Shown here: positions 43,381 to 54,879 of the stretch, piece by piece
Numbering within the stretch: the stretch's first letter is position 1
Layout of the letters: the number at the start of each line of letters is the position of its first letter
Assembly: GCF_016937615.1 (NCBI RefSeq)
Contig: NZ_JAFHKI010000138.1
Location: 1-58,589, forward strand
DNA length: 58,589 nt
Direction: 5' to 3'
Origin: Pseudomonas lactucae
Lineage (GTDB): Bacteria > Pseudomonadota > Gammaproteobacteria > Pseudomonadales > Pseudomonadaceae
Program-made: the position numbers and the translations under genes
The notes under the pieces: model-generated
Databases searched by the model: none
What the model saw: the letters and a program-made list of their open reading frames with translations, nothing else
What the model was told of the DNA's origin: nothing

Positions 43381-44751
43381 ATGTCTGCACTTGCTACCGA
43401 ATTGAAGGGTCCCATCGCCTGGCTGGATGAGTCGCGCCTTGGCGCCGCCGTCGAACACGCCAATCGCGAACAGCGGCCGCTGTATCTGCTAATCCTTGCG
43501 ACCAAGCCGTGTTACATCAAACTGGCCAGTCTGGCCCTGGCGCTCGAGGCTGGGAATGTGCCTTTCCTGCTGATCGACAGCGGCCAGCATTATGACCCTG
43601 AGCTGACCCAGGCCAAGCACGAGTTGGGTTATGAGCATCTGCTGACCGCGGTGCTCGGTATCCGGGGTTCGCTGCTCAAACGCACGGCACAGCTGGCGTT
43701 GTGCGTCGAACAACTCGACGAACGTTTGCAAGGCGCCGGCATTCGCCAGCCAGTGGTGCCGCTGGTGTCGGGTGACACGGCCACCGCGGCGATGTTTTCC
43801 CAGTTCTGGTACATCGCCCATGGCGTGCGCGCAGTGCATGTCGAGGCGGGTTTGCGCAGTTACGGGCCTGACTGCCCGGGCGGCTGGCAGGCCCTTCAGG
43901 ACCTGTGCGAGCAACGCAAGGTGCCCTGGCAACGCTTTCGTGACGAACCGTTCCCGGAGGGTGTGAATACCGCGCTGGCCAGCGTTGTGTCCGACCTGCT
44001 GCTGGCTCCGGTGTTGCGTAATGTCGAGCAGTTGCGCGCCGAAGATTACGATACCCGCAAGATTCGTCACGTCGGCTCCCTGAGCAGCGATGCGGTGCGA
44101 CTGGCCTTGCCTCAGGCGGCCCATAGCCGGATTTTCCAGCTCTACCCGGTCCTGGAGACGGGGCGTTGGCTGCGGGTGGATTTGCACCGGCGCGAGAACA
44201 TGACACCCACCGCCTTGCGTGCGGTGTTGCTGGGGCTGGCCCGGCTCGCCGGCGACGGTGTGCAGGTGGTGCTGATCCAGACCAACGCGCTGAACGGCGC
44301 CCTGGTCCAGCATGACCTGGGTGGGTTGCTTGATGAAGCGTGCCAGCAAGGCGTGGTGGTGCAAGCGATGTGGCCCCACTACACGGATGTGATCCACTTT
44401 CTGACCTCCGTTCACTGCCTGGCGTTGTACACCGACAGCGGTGGCCTGCAAGAGGAGGCCAATGTACTGGGAGTGCCTTGCCTGACTTGCCGATTGAGCA
44501 CCGATCGCCCGGAAACCGTGCTCGACGCCCAGACCAATTTATTACTGCCGCCCCTGTCGGCGGACTTTGTGCATCGGCACCTGAGCCGGATTCTGGCCCA
44601 GTCACCGGCCAGTATCTGGCCCGGCTTGAGCCGGCCACAGCGCCTGTATGGCCACGCGGTGGGCGAGCGCATTGTGGAATTGCTCAAGGTGTACCAGGCC
44701 CCTGCACCCTTGCCTGGCGCCCGTGCACAGTTCCTCGCCAGGGAGGTCTGA
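43381..44751 (+). CDS. UDP-GlcNAc 2-epimerase family protein
   Basis: 456 residues, longer than WecB (about 375), with an insert around 165-185 (PGGWQALQDLCEQRKVPWQR). Conserved catalytic segments are visible: VHVEAGLRSY, VDLHRRENMT and YTDSGGLQEEANVLGVPCL with STDRPETV. The family either epimerises UDP-GlcNAc at C2 or hydrolyses it to ManNAc. Here it may supply or process an amino sugar of the operon product. AAGGA precedes the ATG. Confidence 0.85.
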   Translation: MSALATELKGPIAWLDESRLGAAVEHANREQRPLYLLILATKPCYIKLASLALALEAGNVPFLLIDSGQHYDPELTQAKHELGYEHLLTAVLGIRGSLLKRTAQLALCVEQLDERLQGAGIRQPVVPLVSGDTATAAMFSQFWYIAHGVRAVHVEAGLRSYGPDCPGGWQALQDLCEQRKVPWQRFRDEPFPEGVNTALASVVSDLLLAPVLRNVEQLRAEDYDTRKIRHVGSLSSDAVRLALPQAAHSRIFQLYPVLETGRWLRVDLHRRENMTPTALRAVLLGLARLAGDGVQVVLIQTNALNGALVQHDLGGLLDEACQQGVVVQAMWPHYTDVIHFLTSVHCLALYTDSGGLQEEANVLGVPCLTCRLSTDRPETVLDAQTNLLLPPLSADFVHRHLSRILAQSPASIWPGLSRPQRLYGHAVGERIVELLKVYQAPAPLPGARAQFLAREV

Positions 44752-46649
44752 ATGAACGGTCCGGCATTGGCCACAACGACGCGTCTCTCGCCGTCGATCA
44801 TCTGTGGCGGATTCGACGATGGGGCAGGGGATATGTCTGGGCTGCTGGCCCCCATGTGCCGGGCAGTGGGCATTGCTTTTGAACGCCTGCCTTCGCGCGA
44901 ATACAACCACACCCTGTGGTGCGGGCAGCTGTTCAACCGCACGCAATTGCTCGACCTGCTCGGGATGGCCGCGCAGCCCATGAGCGATACCGACGTGTTG
45001 ACCCGGGCCTGTTTGACGTGGGGCGTGGGCCGACCCTGAGCCGGATCAGCGGCAAGTTCGCGCTGGCCCACTGGAATGCCGAGCGGCAGACCTTGACCCT
45101 GGCGTGTGACCGCACGACGGAATTCACACTGTTTTACGGGCGCATCGACGGTCGCTGGGTGTTCAGTTCCGACTTCGCGGCTTTTCGTCCGCTGCATGGG
45201 CACCTGGAGATTGACCGTCAGGCCCTGGCGCTGTTCGTGCGGTATGGCTTCGTGCCAGCGCCGCATTCGCTGTATCGCGAGGTCAGGAAACTGCTACCCG
45301 GCCACTGGGTATCGCTATCGGCCCTCGCCCCCCATGCCCCCGCCAGGCAGCAGCCTTATGCGCCATCGTTGTTTGCTTGCCAGCCGAGGCCCCGGGCCAG
45401 GATAAGCAATGAGCAGGGCGCCGTCGTCGCCTTCGAAAGGCTGCTGTTGGACGCCATCGAGGCGCGCCTTGCGGGCGGTTCGGTCGGGGCGTTCATGTCC
45501 AGCGGCTTTGATTCGACCCTGGGAGCGGCGTTGCTACAGAAAACCTGTGGCCAGGCGATCGACACCTTTACCGTGGGCTTTCATGGCATGCACTGCAACG
45601 AAGCCCCGGCCGCCAAAGCAATCGCCCGGCACCTGGGCAGCCGACACCACGAAATCTATCTGGATGACCAGGCACTGGCGACGGTGGTGCAGGACATTCC
45701 CGGTACCTATGGCGAACCTCTGGCTGACTCCTCGCAATTGCCTTCGATGTTGCTGGCGCGTGCGGCGCGGGAGCGGGTGACACAGGTGTTTGCCGGTGAC
45801 GGTGCCGACTGCGTGTTGGGCGAATACGCCCAACGGCTGGACATGTACCGGGGCTTTCTGCGAGCGCAGGCGCTCGGACCGCAGCTCAAGCGGGTGCTGG
45901 TTCAAGGGCTGCCACGCCTTGATCGGTGTTGCCCGCGTCTGGGCCGCGCCGTGGCCGCCTGGTTGGCGCAGCGTTTGAGCATTGACGATATGGGTCGCGA
46001 TGCGGTGGAGGATGTCTGCGGCGTATTGGCCGCCAACGGTTTGGGCCAGGTCGAGCAAACTCTCGGCGCCCGGATACTGGACCCGGCACGCCTGGTGCTG
46101 GGTGCGGAACCTGTGGACATTCCCTGGCCAGGGCTGGATCACGCGCCACGCTTGTCGGTGTTGCTGGACCAACTGGTGCAGGTCCAGGGCGAAATTCTGT
46201 TGGCGCCGGTGGTGCACAAAACCACCGCCGCCTGCGCCGCACAAGGTTTACAGGTGGCGATGCCGTTTCTCGATGTGCACGTGCTGGGCTATGCCGGCGG
46301 CTTGGCGCAGCGTCTCAAATACCGCAAGAAAACCTCCAAATGGCTGCTGCGCCAAGTGGCTTACCGGCACATTCCGCCCGCCTTGCTGGACCGTCCGAAA
46401 CTGGGCTTCAGCATCTGGCTGAGCCCACTGTTGCGCGGACCGCTGCGGGGGTGGGCCGAAGACTTGCTCGCGCCCGAACGCTTGTCCAACGACGGTTTTT
46501 TCGATGCGGCGCAGGTACGTCGGGAATGGAACCGCTTGCTGTATCACGGGGAAAACTTCAGGGAGGAACGGCTGTGGTCGATCCTCATGTTCCAACAGTG
46601 GCTGGGGACCTGCCAGACACTGCCCAACAGCCTTCGGAGTGCGTCATGA
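44752..46649 (+). CDS. asparagine-synthetase-like amide synthetase (apparent frameshift)
   Basis: About 632 residues if repaired. The N-terminal Ntn-like domain (1-230) starts MNGPALATTT and lacks the Cys2 nucleophile of glutamine-dependent AsnB, as in beta-lactam synthetases, so ammonia from glutamine is unlikely. The C-terminal synthetase domain has the PP-loop GAFMSSGFDSTLGAA and AGDGADCVLGEY. The frame breaks at about 45026-45031; one added G joins ...LTWGVG to PTLSRISGKFALAHWN. It probably activates a carboxylate by adenylation to form an amide with an amine of the product. It starts directly after the epimerase stop. Confidence 0.8.
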
Positions 46650-47698
46650 GCGCGATTAAAATAGCCTTGATCGGATGCGGCACGGTGTGTGATTGGCACC
46701 TTGAAGAATTGGCCAAGTTACGCGACCTGTTCCAAGTGTGCTGGCTGTGCGACAACGTTCCGGGCAAGGCCGAGCAACTGGCCCGTAAATGGCAAGTGGC
46801 ACGCTGGACCGAAGACTACCAGCGCGTGTTGGACGATCCCGCCATCGAATGCGTCTGGGTGCTGACGCCGCCGTTCAATCATGCCGAGGTCGCCATTGCC
46901 GCGTTGCGGGCCGACAAGCATGTGTTCTGTGAAAAACCCTTGGCCAAGGACTCTCGGCAATGCCGGGACATTGTGCAAATCGCCGAAGACAGCGAGCGCG
47001 TGTTCCTGCTCGGTTATCCAATGCGGTTTTCCGCTGACGCCGGCAACCTGCGCAGCGTTGTGCAAAGCGGTGTGTTAGGCCGCCCCGTCGTGTTTCGGGA
47101 TATCTGGGCCGTGTGCAAGGGCTCTGACAGCCCGGCGATCCACGATGCGCAACTGGGCGGCGGGGTGGTGTTTGAACACACCCATTGGCTGGATTTCGTG
47201 ACCTGGATGTTTGGCCCCGCGCAGAAAGTCTATGCCTCGACCCGCAAGCTCAAGTTCGGACCTGCCACCGCCCATGACACGCTGGTGGCGGTGATCGACT
47301 TTGCCAGCGGTGACCAAGCGTTGTGGTCCGAGTCCTGGGCCGCCACCGGCATGGGATGGGACCCCCTGTGTGTGGGGCGTGCCGGTATCCGTCCGACCTT
47401 CGATGTGATCGGTCAGCAGGGTGTATTGCAATACCCCAACGCCCATGGCGAGAAGGTGTTGAGCCTCTATCAGTACGACCGGCCGGAGCAACCTGTGCGG
47501 AGCTGGACCTGGCAAAACGACTGGGGCACCAACGACGACGCCTTTCCCAACGAACATCAGCATCTTTATGACTGCATCCGTCATGGCGCATTACCGGTTT
47601 GCCAGGCTCGGGATGGCCTGCGAGCGGTACAACTGGCCGAGGCCATTCTCCAGTCCAGTCGAAGTGGTTTACCGGTGTTCTTCGAGTCATTGCCGTAG
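46646..47698 (+). CDS. Gfo/Idh/MocA-family NAD(P)-dependent oxidoreductase
   Basis: 350 residues. The Rossmann motif LIGCGTVCDWHLEELAKL lies at the N-terminus, then the family motif VFCEKPLAKD (catalytic Lys) and GGVVFEHTHWLDFVTWMFG near the C-terminal half (HxxH-type). The start at 46646 overlaps the previous gene by 4 nt. Such enzymes oxidise sugar or cyclitol hydroxyls (inositol dehydrogenase type), so it could supply the keto group for a transamination of the aminocyclitol or of a sugar. Confidence 0.85.
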   Translation: MSAIKIALIGCGTVCDWHLEELAKLRDLFQVCWLCDNVPGKAEQLARKWQVARWTEDYQRVLDDPAIECVWVLTPPFNHAEVAIAALRADKHVFCEKPLAKDSRQCRDIVQIAEDSERVFLLGYPMRFSADAGNLRSVVQSGVLGRPVVFRDIWAVCKGSDSPAIHDAQLGGGVVFEHTHWLDFVTWMFGPAQKVYASTRKLKFGPATAHDTLVAVIDFASGDQALWSESWAATGMGWDPLCVGRAGIRPTFDVIGQQGVLQYPNAHGEKVLSLYQYDRPEQPVRSWTWQNDWGTNDDAFPNEHQHLYDCIRHGALPVCQARDGLRAVQLAEAILQSSRSGLPVFFESLP

Positions 47699-47726
47699 GC
47701 ATTCAACATCAACAAGGAGCGTTCTC

Positions 47727-50700
47727 GTGCAGCAATTCAATCAGATCGTGTCGGTGAATTTTCAGGGTGTGGTGGTGGTGTTCGGGCGTGAACTGGCCGG
47801 CAAGCAGGCGATTTATTTTGATGTGCTCGGCCAGGATGTCGACGTCAATGACGATGACCTCGACTGGTCGGGTTTCACCCAGGTGACCTTCACCGAACAG
47901 GTGCGGCAAGTGGGCATGAGCCTGATCACCGTAACGTGCGATGCCTCGACCCTGGTGCCGTCGACGGCGCCGTTTCGGGTGGTGACCGACCAGAAGTACA
48001 TTTCGGTGATCCAGCAATCGCGCAGCGGCACCTTGTACGTGAACCGTTTTCGTTTGCTCAAGAACAAATCCGGCACCGACCAGAAGACCACGGCCTATGC
48101 GCTGACACCGGCCTGGGAAGTGCGCTTTGCCCGCAGTCACAAGGAAGACGTGCCGGCGGACAAGTCTGACAAACAGGACTTCCTCGACCCCAATGCCCAG
48201 CCGTTCCTGGAGCCGTCCCTTGAGCTGTCGATGATCACCGGCGTGGCGGGCGGCAACTTCGATGTGCTGCTGTTGCCGGTGGCAGGCAGTGAAAGCTTCG
48301 CGTGGCAATTTCTGGCTCTTGATGTGGCCGGGACCTCAGTCAAGCTGTTCAACTTTCCGGCTACCGACAATGGTCTGTTCGACGTCACGGGCAAACCCAT
48401 TGGCAGCGACTTACGGATCTTGCCGGACAGCGTGTTCAGCGTGGCCAAGGCCGGTTCCACCACGGCCCTGGCGATCACTTCGGCGCCACGCGCCGTGACC
48501 TACGTCAAGCACGAAAAAGTGGTACAGCCCGACGGATCGAGCATTGGTGTGCGCCGGGCGACCCGGGCAATGCTGACTCTCACCGTGGCCGACGGCAACG
48601 CCGTGGCTACCGCGACCCTGGATTCGGCGATCGGAGTCGCCGGCAACATGGCCGATCTCGCGGGCATGATTGAGACGTCCGACATTGTCCCGGCCGAATT
48701 CGATCTACGTTTTGACGGTGTATCCAGCCTGGGCCTGTTGCCGCCCGCCAGCGGCGCCAACCCACTGTCTATCACCGGGCCGTTCGAGGTCCGCCTGATG
48801 CTCGCGCCGGGAATCAAGGGGGATGGTCTGCAAGTGCTGGCCGGAGCGGCTCAGGCGGATGAAAAGAACCTCGCCCCCTATGTATCGATTGTCGACGGCG
48901 ACAAAATTGAAGTGGGCTTTGGCAATGGCAGTGCCCGGGTCAGTTGCCGCACCTTGCACCAGGTGTTGTTCAGCGCGGTATGGACCGACCTGCATCTGCA
49001 GTACGGCGGCAAGGGCGACAACCCGTTCACCCTGACGGTGAATGGCTCCGGCGTGCCGCTGACGCCCAGCACCACGGCGGCCGAGCCCTGCGGTACGCCG
49101 TTGGCGCTGGTGGGGGCGGCCACCGCCGGGTTTGTCGGAGCGCTTAAATCACTGGAAATCCAGGTGGCCGGCACCCGCGTGGTGCTGCTCGATTGCAACA
49201 GCGTGAACTATAGCGTCAACCCGCCCACCACACAGAATCAGGCTGCCTCGGGGGTGACGGTCACGGTGCTCGGCGCTCGCCTGGAGCCTTCCGCCTCGCC
49301 GGTCAACAGCGACATGAGCGGTGCGTTTTACATCGACGCCATGGGCCTGACGTACTACGCAGGCCTCGCCGGGTTTATCCGTCCGGGCGCCGCGACCTGT
49401 TTGATCGACGGCTCCGATGGCTTGCTGCATTTGTATTATCAGGGCGACGCCGGGCTGCTGACAGTGGCGCAGTTTTCCACCCAGTCGGCGCGTGCCACGT
49501 TCACCGTGGACTGGACCACTCAATGGAACAGCAGTGGCCAGAAAGCCTTGGCCCTGGCGCAACCCTCGAAGTCCGTTGCACTGTACCGTGGCTGGCGCTG
49601 CGAAGCCTGGACACCAGTGGGCGCACGTTTGCTGGCAGCGCCGGACACACCCAGAGCGGCTTCTTGAATTTTGTCGCGCACCGGGTGGGTACTTACATGA
49701 ACAGCGCGCAGATCAGTGTCGCTGCGTCGAGCGTGTCGCCGCTGCTTTGCGACATCAGCGTGAAGGCGGCCCAGGGTGTGGGTTCGGAAACCTGGCGCGG
49801 ATTACCGCGTGATGTTGGCCTGTTGTCGCAGATCTGGAATGGCGCGGGTGCCAATAACCCCGATGACCCGGATGTACTGAACCAGTCAAAACCCTATTAC
49901 GACTATGCCGCCAGCGCACCGGCGGTATTGGTACCGACCTTGACGGGAGGCAACGGCAGTTTCTTTTTGGTGACTTCGGTGCCGCAACTGCCAGTGACCC
50001 TAAGTTCAGTGCAAGTGGCTGCCGGTAGCACCGGGGAGTTTGTGGTCATCGACGTGAAAATCGCCGCGCCGCCGCGCTGGCCCGCCACCGCCAGTCTCAA
50101 CCAGCACTGGCCTGCCGTACCCGCCGCACCGCGCGCCTTGCTCGATGTGTTTGCCGGCAAGGCAACGCATTACGATTACAGTACCGTGACCACTGCGGGC
50201 AGCCGTGCTTACGGTTTGTCCATGAGCCTGGGGCGCTCCGACGAGCAAGTCAGCCATGTGCTGGTATTCGTACGCGATGAGCAAAAGGACTTTACCGTCA
50301 CGGTCGCGCCAGGCAGCCGACCCACGTTATGCAACGTGGCGATGTGTGGGGTGAGCCTGGTGGATGTGCCGCGCGAACAGGCGGGGTTTGTCCGGGTGCT
50401 TAACGGCGACGCCTCTGACTACAGCTACCCCACGGGTTATCAGAGCGGTCTGGCAACCCTGATTTTTGCGCTCGGCAACGGCTTGAGCGCGGACGTGGTT
50501 GACACCTCGGCACCCGCACCGCAAGGGGGGGCATTCGCGTATGCCGGTCTGCTGCGCGTATTGTTCCAGGGCCAGAGCTACGATGCTCCTGGCATGGCCA
50601 CTCAAGCGCTGACGCCGGCGGCGGTGATTCAGGGCGCGCGCCTGGCTTTCAACGGGCGCGACGATGCCATTCGCGGCTCGATGCTGTTTGGCGCGCTGAT

Positions 50701-53700
50701 TGACTCGCCGCCCACCGACGTGGTGTCGGGCGGTTGACCGACACCACCGTGCACCAGGGCGGGGTGGCGCCGGTACTGACGCCAGGGGTGAATGGCGGCT
50801 GGATGCCGTTGCCACCGACCTTCAGTCTTGACTTTAATCAGCCGGGCAAAGCCAATTACGTGGCGTTCAACGTCGACAAGGCGTTCTCGCCCTCGGATCA
50901 GTTGGCGATATTGTCGGACCTCACGGTCGAGGGCTGGCTGTACCAGAATGACAGCCGGATCAATCCGTCTTCGCGGGCCTTGACCTATAACGTCATGGGC
51001 AATCGTCAACACCCGGATTTACCGGTGCAATACATGCTCGGCGCGCGGCAAGGGCCGGCGCTGGTCACCACCGACAGTACGTTTATTACTCGCTCCTTCA
51101 ACTTCAAGCCGCCGGCCTTGTCGTTGCAGATCTACGTCTATATGGCTGACAGCGACTTGAGCGGCACGCTGCTGACCGTCTCGCAAATACGCGGCAGCGA
51201 TGAATATGTGTCGCTGACGGTGGATGACACCGGCAGGGCGGTGTTGACGTTCCTGCAAACGGCGGGGCAGGTGCAGACGGCTCAGCCACTGCCGGTCAAC
51301 GCCTGGGTCTGCCTGACCGCCGTGGTTGAGGAGGCGGGGCAGGGGCAGGTGACGTTGAAACTGTCCGTTAACGCAGGCGTGCCGGTCAAAACCACGGCGG
51401 CCAACAACTTCCAGGGGGACCTTGGGGCGTTGACGGTGGGCAGCAACAGCAACGCCGGCTTGCCGGCGCGTATCAACGGGGTGGCGTTCTGGCAACGAGC
51501 GTTGTCCGACAGCCAGATGCAAAACAGCTACAGCTATGGTTTTGCCGACACCGATTCGATGCTCGGGATCCGCTGGAACCTGGCCGAAGGCAGCGGCACA
51601 GTGATTATCAACTCCGCCGCGACCGGAAGCGACTACGACGCGTCGGTGACCAACCCGGCAAGTACGGCATGGGACAGTCATGGCGCGTTCCAGGTGCCTT
51701 ATGCCGCGCGTAATGACCTGGTGCTTGCCTCCAACCGCATCCTCAAGGGCTGGACCCACGTCGCACTCGCGTCGAGTCAGGGGCACGGCCTGAAACTGAC
51801 CGCCAGCAATTATGGCAAGGTCACCGACGGCGATGGCTTCAATCCATCGAGCACCTTCGCCTTGGAGGCCTGGATCTTCCCATCGGCCCTCAACCGCAAA
51901 CAGACCCTGTTGGAAAAAACCGGCAGTTATTCGCTGTATATCAATACCCTGGGTCAAATCTGCCTGACCGTCCAATTGCAAAAGGACGGGGACAAGTACG
52001 ACGATCCACCGGTCAATTTCACCCATGAGGTGAAGTTCAACATCAGTGCCGCCACCACCACCTACGTCGCGCTTAATTTCAGCACCGGCACCGTGGCCAA
52101 TAACAGCGGTAGCCAGAACTATGTGGCACAGAAGTATTTCGTGCGTGCCGGGCTGTACCTCAACGGCGCCCTGGCGACCGAAAATGTGGATAGCACGCTG
52201 GACCATCCCGCCACCGTACGCAGTCAGACCTCGTCCTACTATGTGGGGGTCAATGCGGACTTGAGCTTCAACTATGAGGGATTGATCTCCCATGTGCGGG
52301 TGTGGAACCGCACCCTCAACACCGACTACATTGCCCGCACCTGGGCGTTGCGCCAAACGCCTGCCTCCACCGACGGGCTGGTAGCCAGTTGGGATTTCGA
52401 TGAAATGACGGGCACCACCGCCCAAGACCTCACCGGCAATAACACCCTGGTGTTGACCAGTAACCAACTGTGGACGATCTGGCAGGATGTGGCCCAGGCC
52501 AACATCATCGTCAATGGCCGCAGCAGCTTGCCATTGCGCCTGACGGTAACCGACGTGGGCGGCTATCAAGACAGTCAGTTGACCTTTGGCGGCGCACTGT
52601 CGGGCACTGCCCTGACGGTCCCCTACAGTGGGCAAATCGATGACGTGCGGTTGTTTTCCACGCGGCTGACCGAGCAACAGATCCGCGAAAGCATGAACAA
52701 GGCGCTGACCGGTGGTGAGGATCACATCGCGGCCTATTGGCGGATCGAAGCCGGCTCCGGGCCGACGGTGTATGACATGACCGGCTATGGCAACAACGGT
52801 ACCTTGATGCCGACAGCCAGCCCGCCACTGTGGAAGAGCTCCTCTGCACCGATCCAGAACGAAGCGCAATACGTGGTCAATGCCCTGGGCGGCCTCCCTA
52901 CCTACTTCGTTGCGCGGATCGACGGGCAGCCCTCGGTCATCGAATACGCCAGCGCCGAAAGGGACGCCTACGGCAAGGTGTTCAGCGTGATGAAACGCGG
53001 TTACTTCTACCCCAACGCCGAGGGTGTGACGGAGCTGGAGGTGGGCTACAAGGTCGGTGACCTGGACACCCTGTATGTTGGCCAAGTGCAAAGTAAACCG
53101 ACCATCATCGGCTTTATCGAAGGCGGCCCACCGTTGCCCAGCGAGAACCAGACCCTGGCCTATTGGGTCGGCGACGGCGGCGGTCCGGCCCCGGACTATG
53201 CCTCTGCGTGCTCGGTCACCTACCAGGAAAGCGAATCAAAAAGCTGGACCTTTACCGGCAATAAAACCTCGACCTTCAACGGCGAATTCAATCTCAAGGG
53301 CGGCCTCTACCAGAAGAGCAAAAGCGATGTGTCGGCAGGCCTGGGGTTGGAGGCCGGGACCATGGTTCTGGAAACCACCATTACCGGCGGAGCGAAAATG
53401 GTGCTTTCAGGCAACCTGGGCGATGGGCTGGAGGTTTCGCAGAACCATTCCAGCAGCGTCAGTCTGTCGACCTCAATGACCCCTTCAGGCACCTGGGAGC
53501 CGGCCAACGCCTTGCTCAACCCGGTGGTAGGGCGCCGCTATATCCAGAACAACGTGGGGATCGCGCTGGTCAAGTCGTCCACCGCAGACCTGTACATGCA
53601 GGCCCTCAAAGGCACGCAGACCCCGGTGGGCTACGTGCTGGCACCAAACGCGACGATTCCGGTGGACACCAACATCATTGATTTTCCGATCAACCCCCGT

Positions 53701-54848
53701 TACGTGAAAAACGGCACGCTGGACGGCAAGGTCGGGCTGGTCAACGACCCGGATTACCCTGAAGCCAACGACGAGCGCGGCAGTTACTTCAAGCCGCTGG
53801 ACGCCTATGGCACCAAGCGAAGGATCGAAAAACAGGAGCAGCAGCTCAAGGCCTACTACGACCAGTTCGACGTCAACAAATACCGCACGGTGGCGGCGAT
53901 GGACAACCTGCGGGACAAGCTCAAGTCCAACCAGTTCTATGATTTCGCCAACCAGAAAAACCTGCGCAGCCTCTACAACAATTACGTCTGGACAGCGGCG
54001 GGGGGGCTGCACAAGGAGGAACACAGCTTCGCCAACAGCTACAGCGAAACCTACACCGGCACCAGCACCCTGACCTTTGCCGCCGCCTTGAGTTCAAGGC
54101 CGATATCGGTACGCCGTTCGGGGGGTATTACATCGAGGCCGACACCTTGCTCGGCAACACCTGGACCATGACCGCAACCAAGTCTGAAGCGCTGTCCAAC
54201 GGTTTTGCCCTGAGTTGCAGCGTGACGCCGACCAACTTCCTGCCCGCACCGATCCTGACCCAGGAGGCCGACGGCCTGAAATTCAGCGGATACGCCGCCA
54301 ACGCGGCCCCCGGCAAGGTGGACGCCTATCGCTACATGTCGTTTCTGTTGTCGCCGGCGGCTGAGAATTTCACGGTACTGGCCCAGGTGATCGACCCGAA
54401 CTGGCTGAACAACTCCACGACCGCGGCGGCCGCGGCCATGCGCGAGGCTATGAACAACCCTTGCGAACCCTGGAGAGTGATGTACCGCACCACCTACGTC
54501 AGCCGCGTGCCGGCCGCGTTCCAACCGGTCAAGGCCGACACCAATGCGCCCAACATCACCCCGCCGGCGAATCTGCCCTCCAACCGCTGGCTGGTCGACG
54601 TGATCGGCCAACAACTGAACAAGCCTGACCCGACGCGTCTGGAAATCGGTACGGCAATTGACACGGTGCTGGGTAGCCCCGGCGCCGTCCCCGGCCTGCT
54701 TAAGGATCTTATCCCGTGGTGGGCCGCGTTCTATTCGGCGGCAACAGTTTATGGAACGGATGAATTCCTTGAACTCGCCGAACTGCGGGTCGACTTGCTG
54801 AACTACATGTCCAGCAAGTACGAAGCAGAAAACTACCGCACCAGCTGA
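47727..54848 (+). CDS. giant LamG-repeat protein (three apparent frameshifts)
   Basis: About 2,374 residues if repaired, starting with GTG at 47727 behind AAGGAG, only 28 nt after the oxidoreductase gene. It has no Sec signal. Three to four LamG/concanavalin-like jellyroll domains are recognisable (about 350-490, 1060-1280, 1370-1540, and a partial one at 1560-1690, with the recurring VRVWNRTL, VRLFSTRL and VAFWQRAL). The C-terminal 650 residues are repeat-free, beta-rich, then helical around KRRIEKQEQQLKAYYDQFDV. Frames break near 49588-49592, 50729-50734 and 54089-54091; one base each restores YRGLALRSLDTSGR, SGGLTDTTVHQ and ALEFKADIGTPFG. Function not recognised; a surface, adhesin or toxin-like role is possible. 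Confidence 0.8.
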
Positions 54849-54879
54849 CACTCAACCACATAGTAAAGGAGTTACGAAC

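Noticed and set aside
51019..53091. A 690-codon open frame on the minus strand opposite the giant LamG gene
   Set aside because: It has no ribosome site, its composition is that of an antisense shadow in high-GC DNA, and the plus-strand frame has clear LamG motifs.
47727..54848. Programmed ribosomal frameshifting to explain the broken giant gene
   Set aside because: The three break points share no slippery heptamer or downstream structure, and the same type of break occurs in unrelated core genes.
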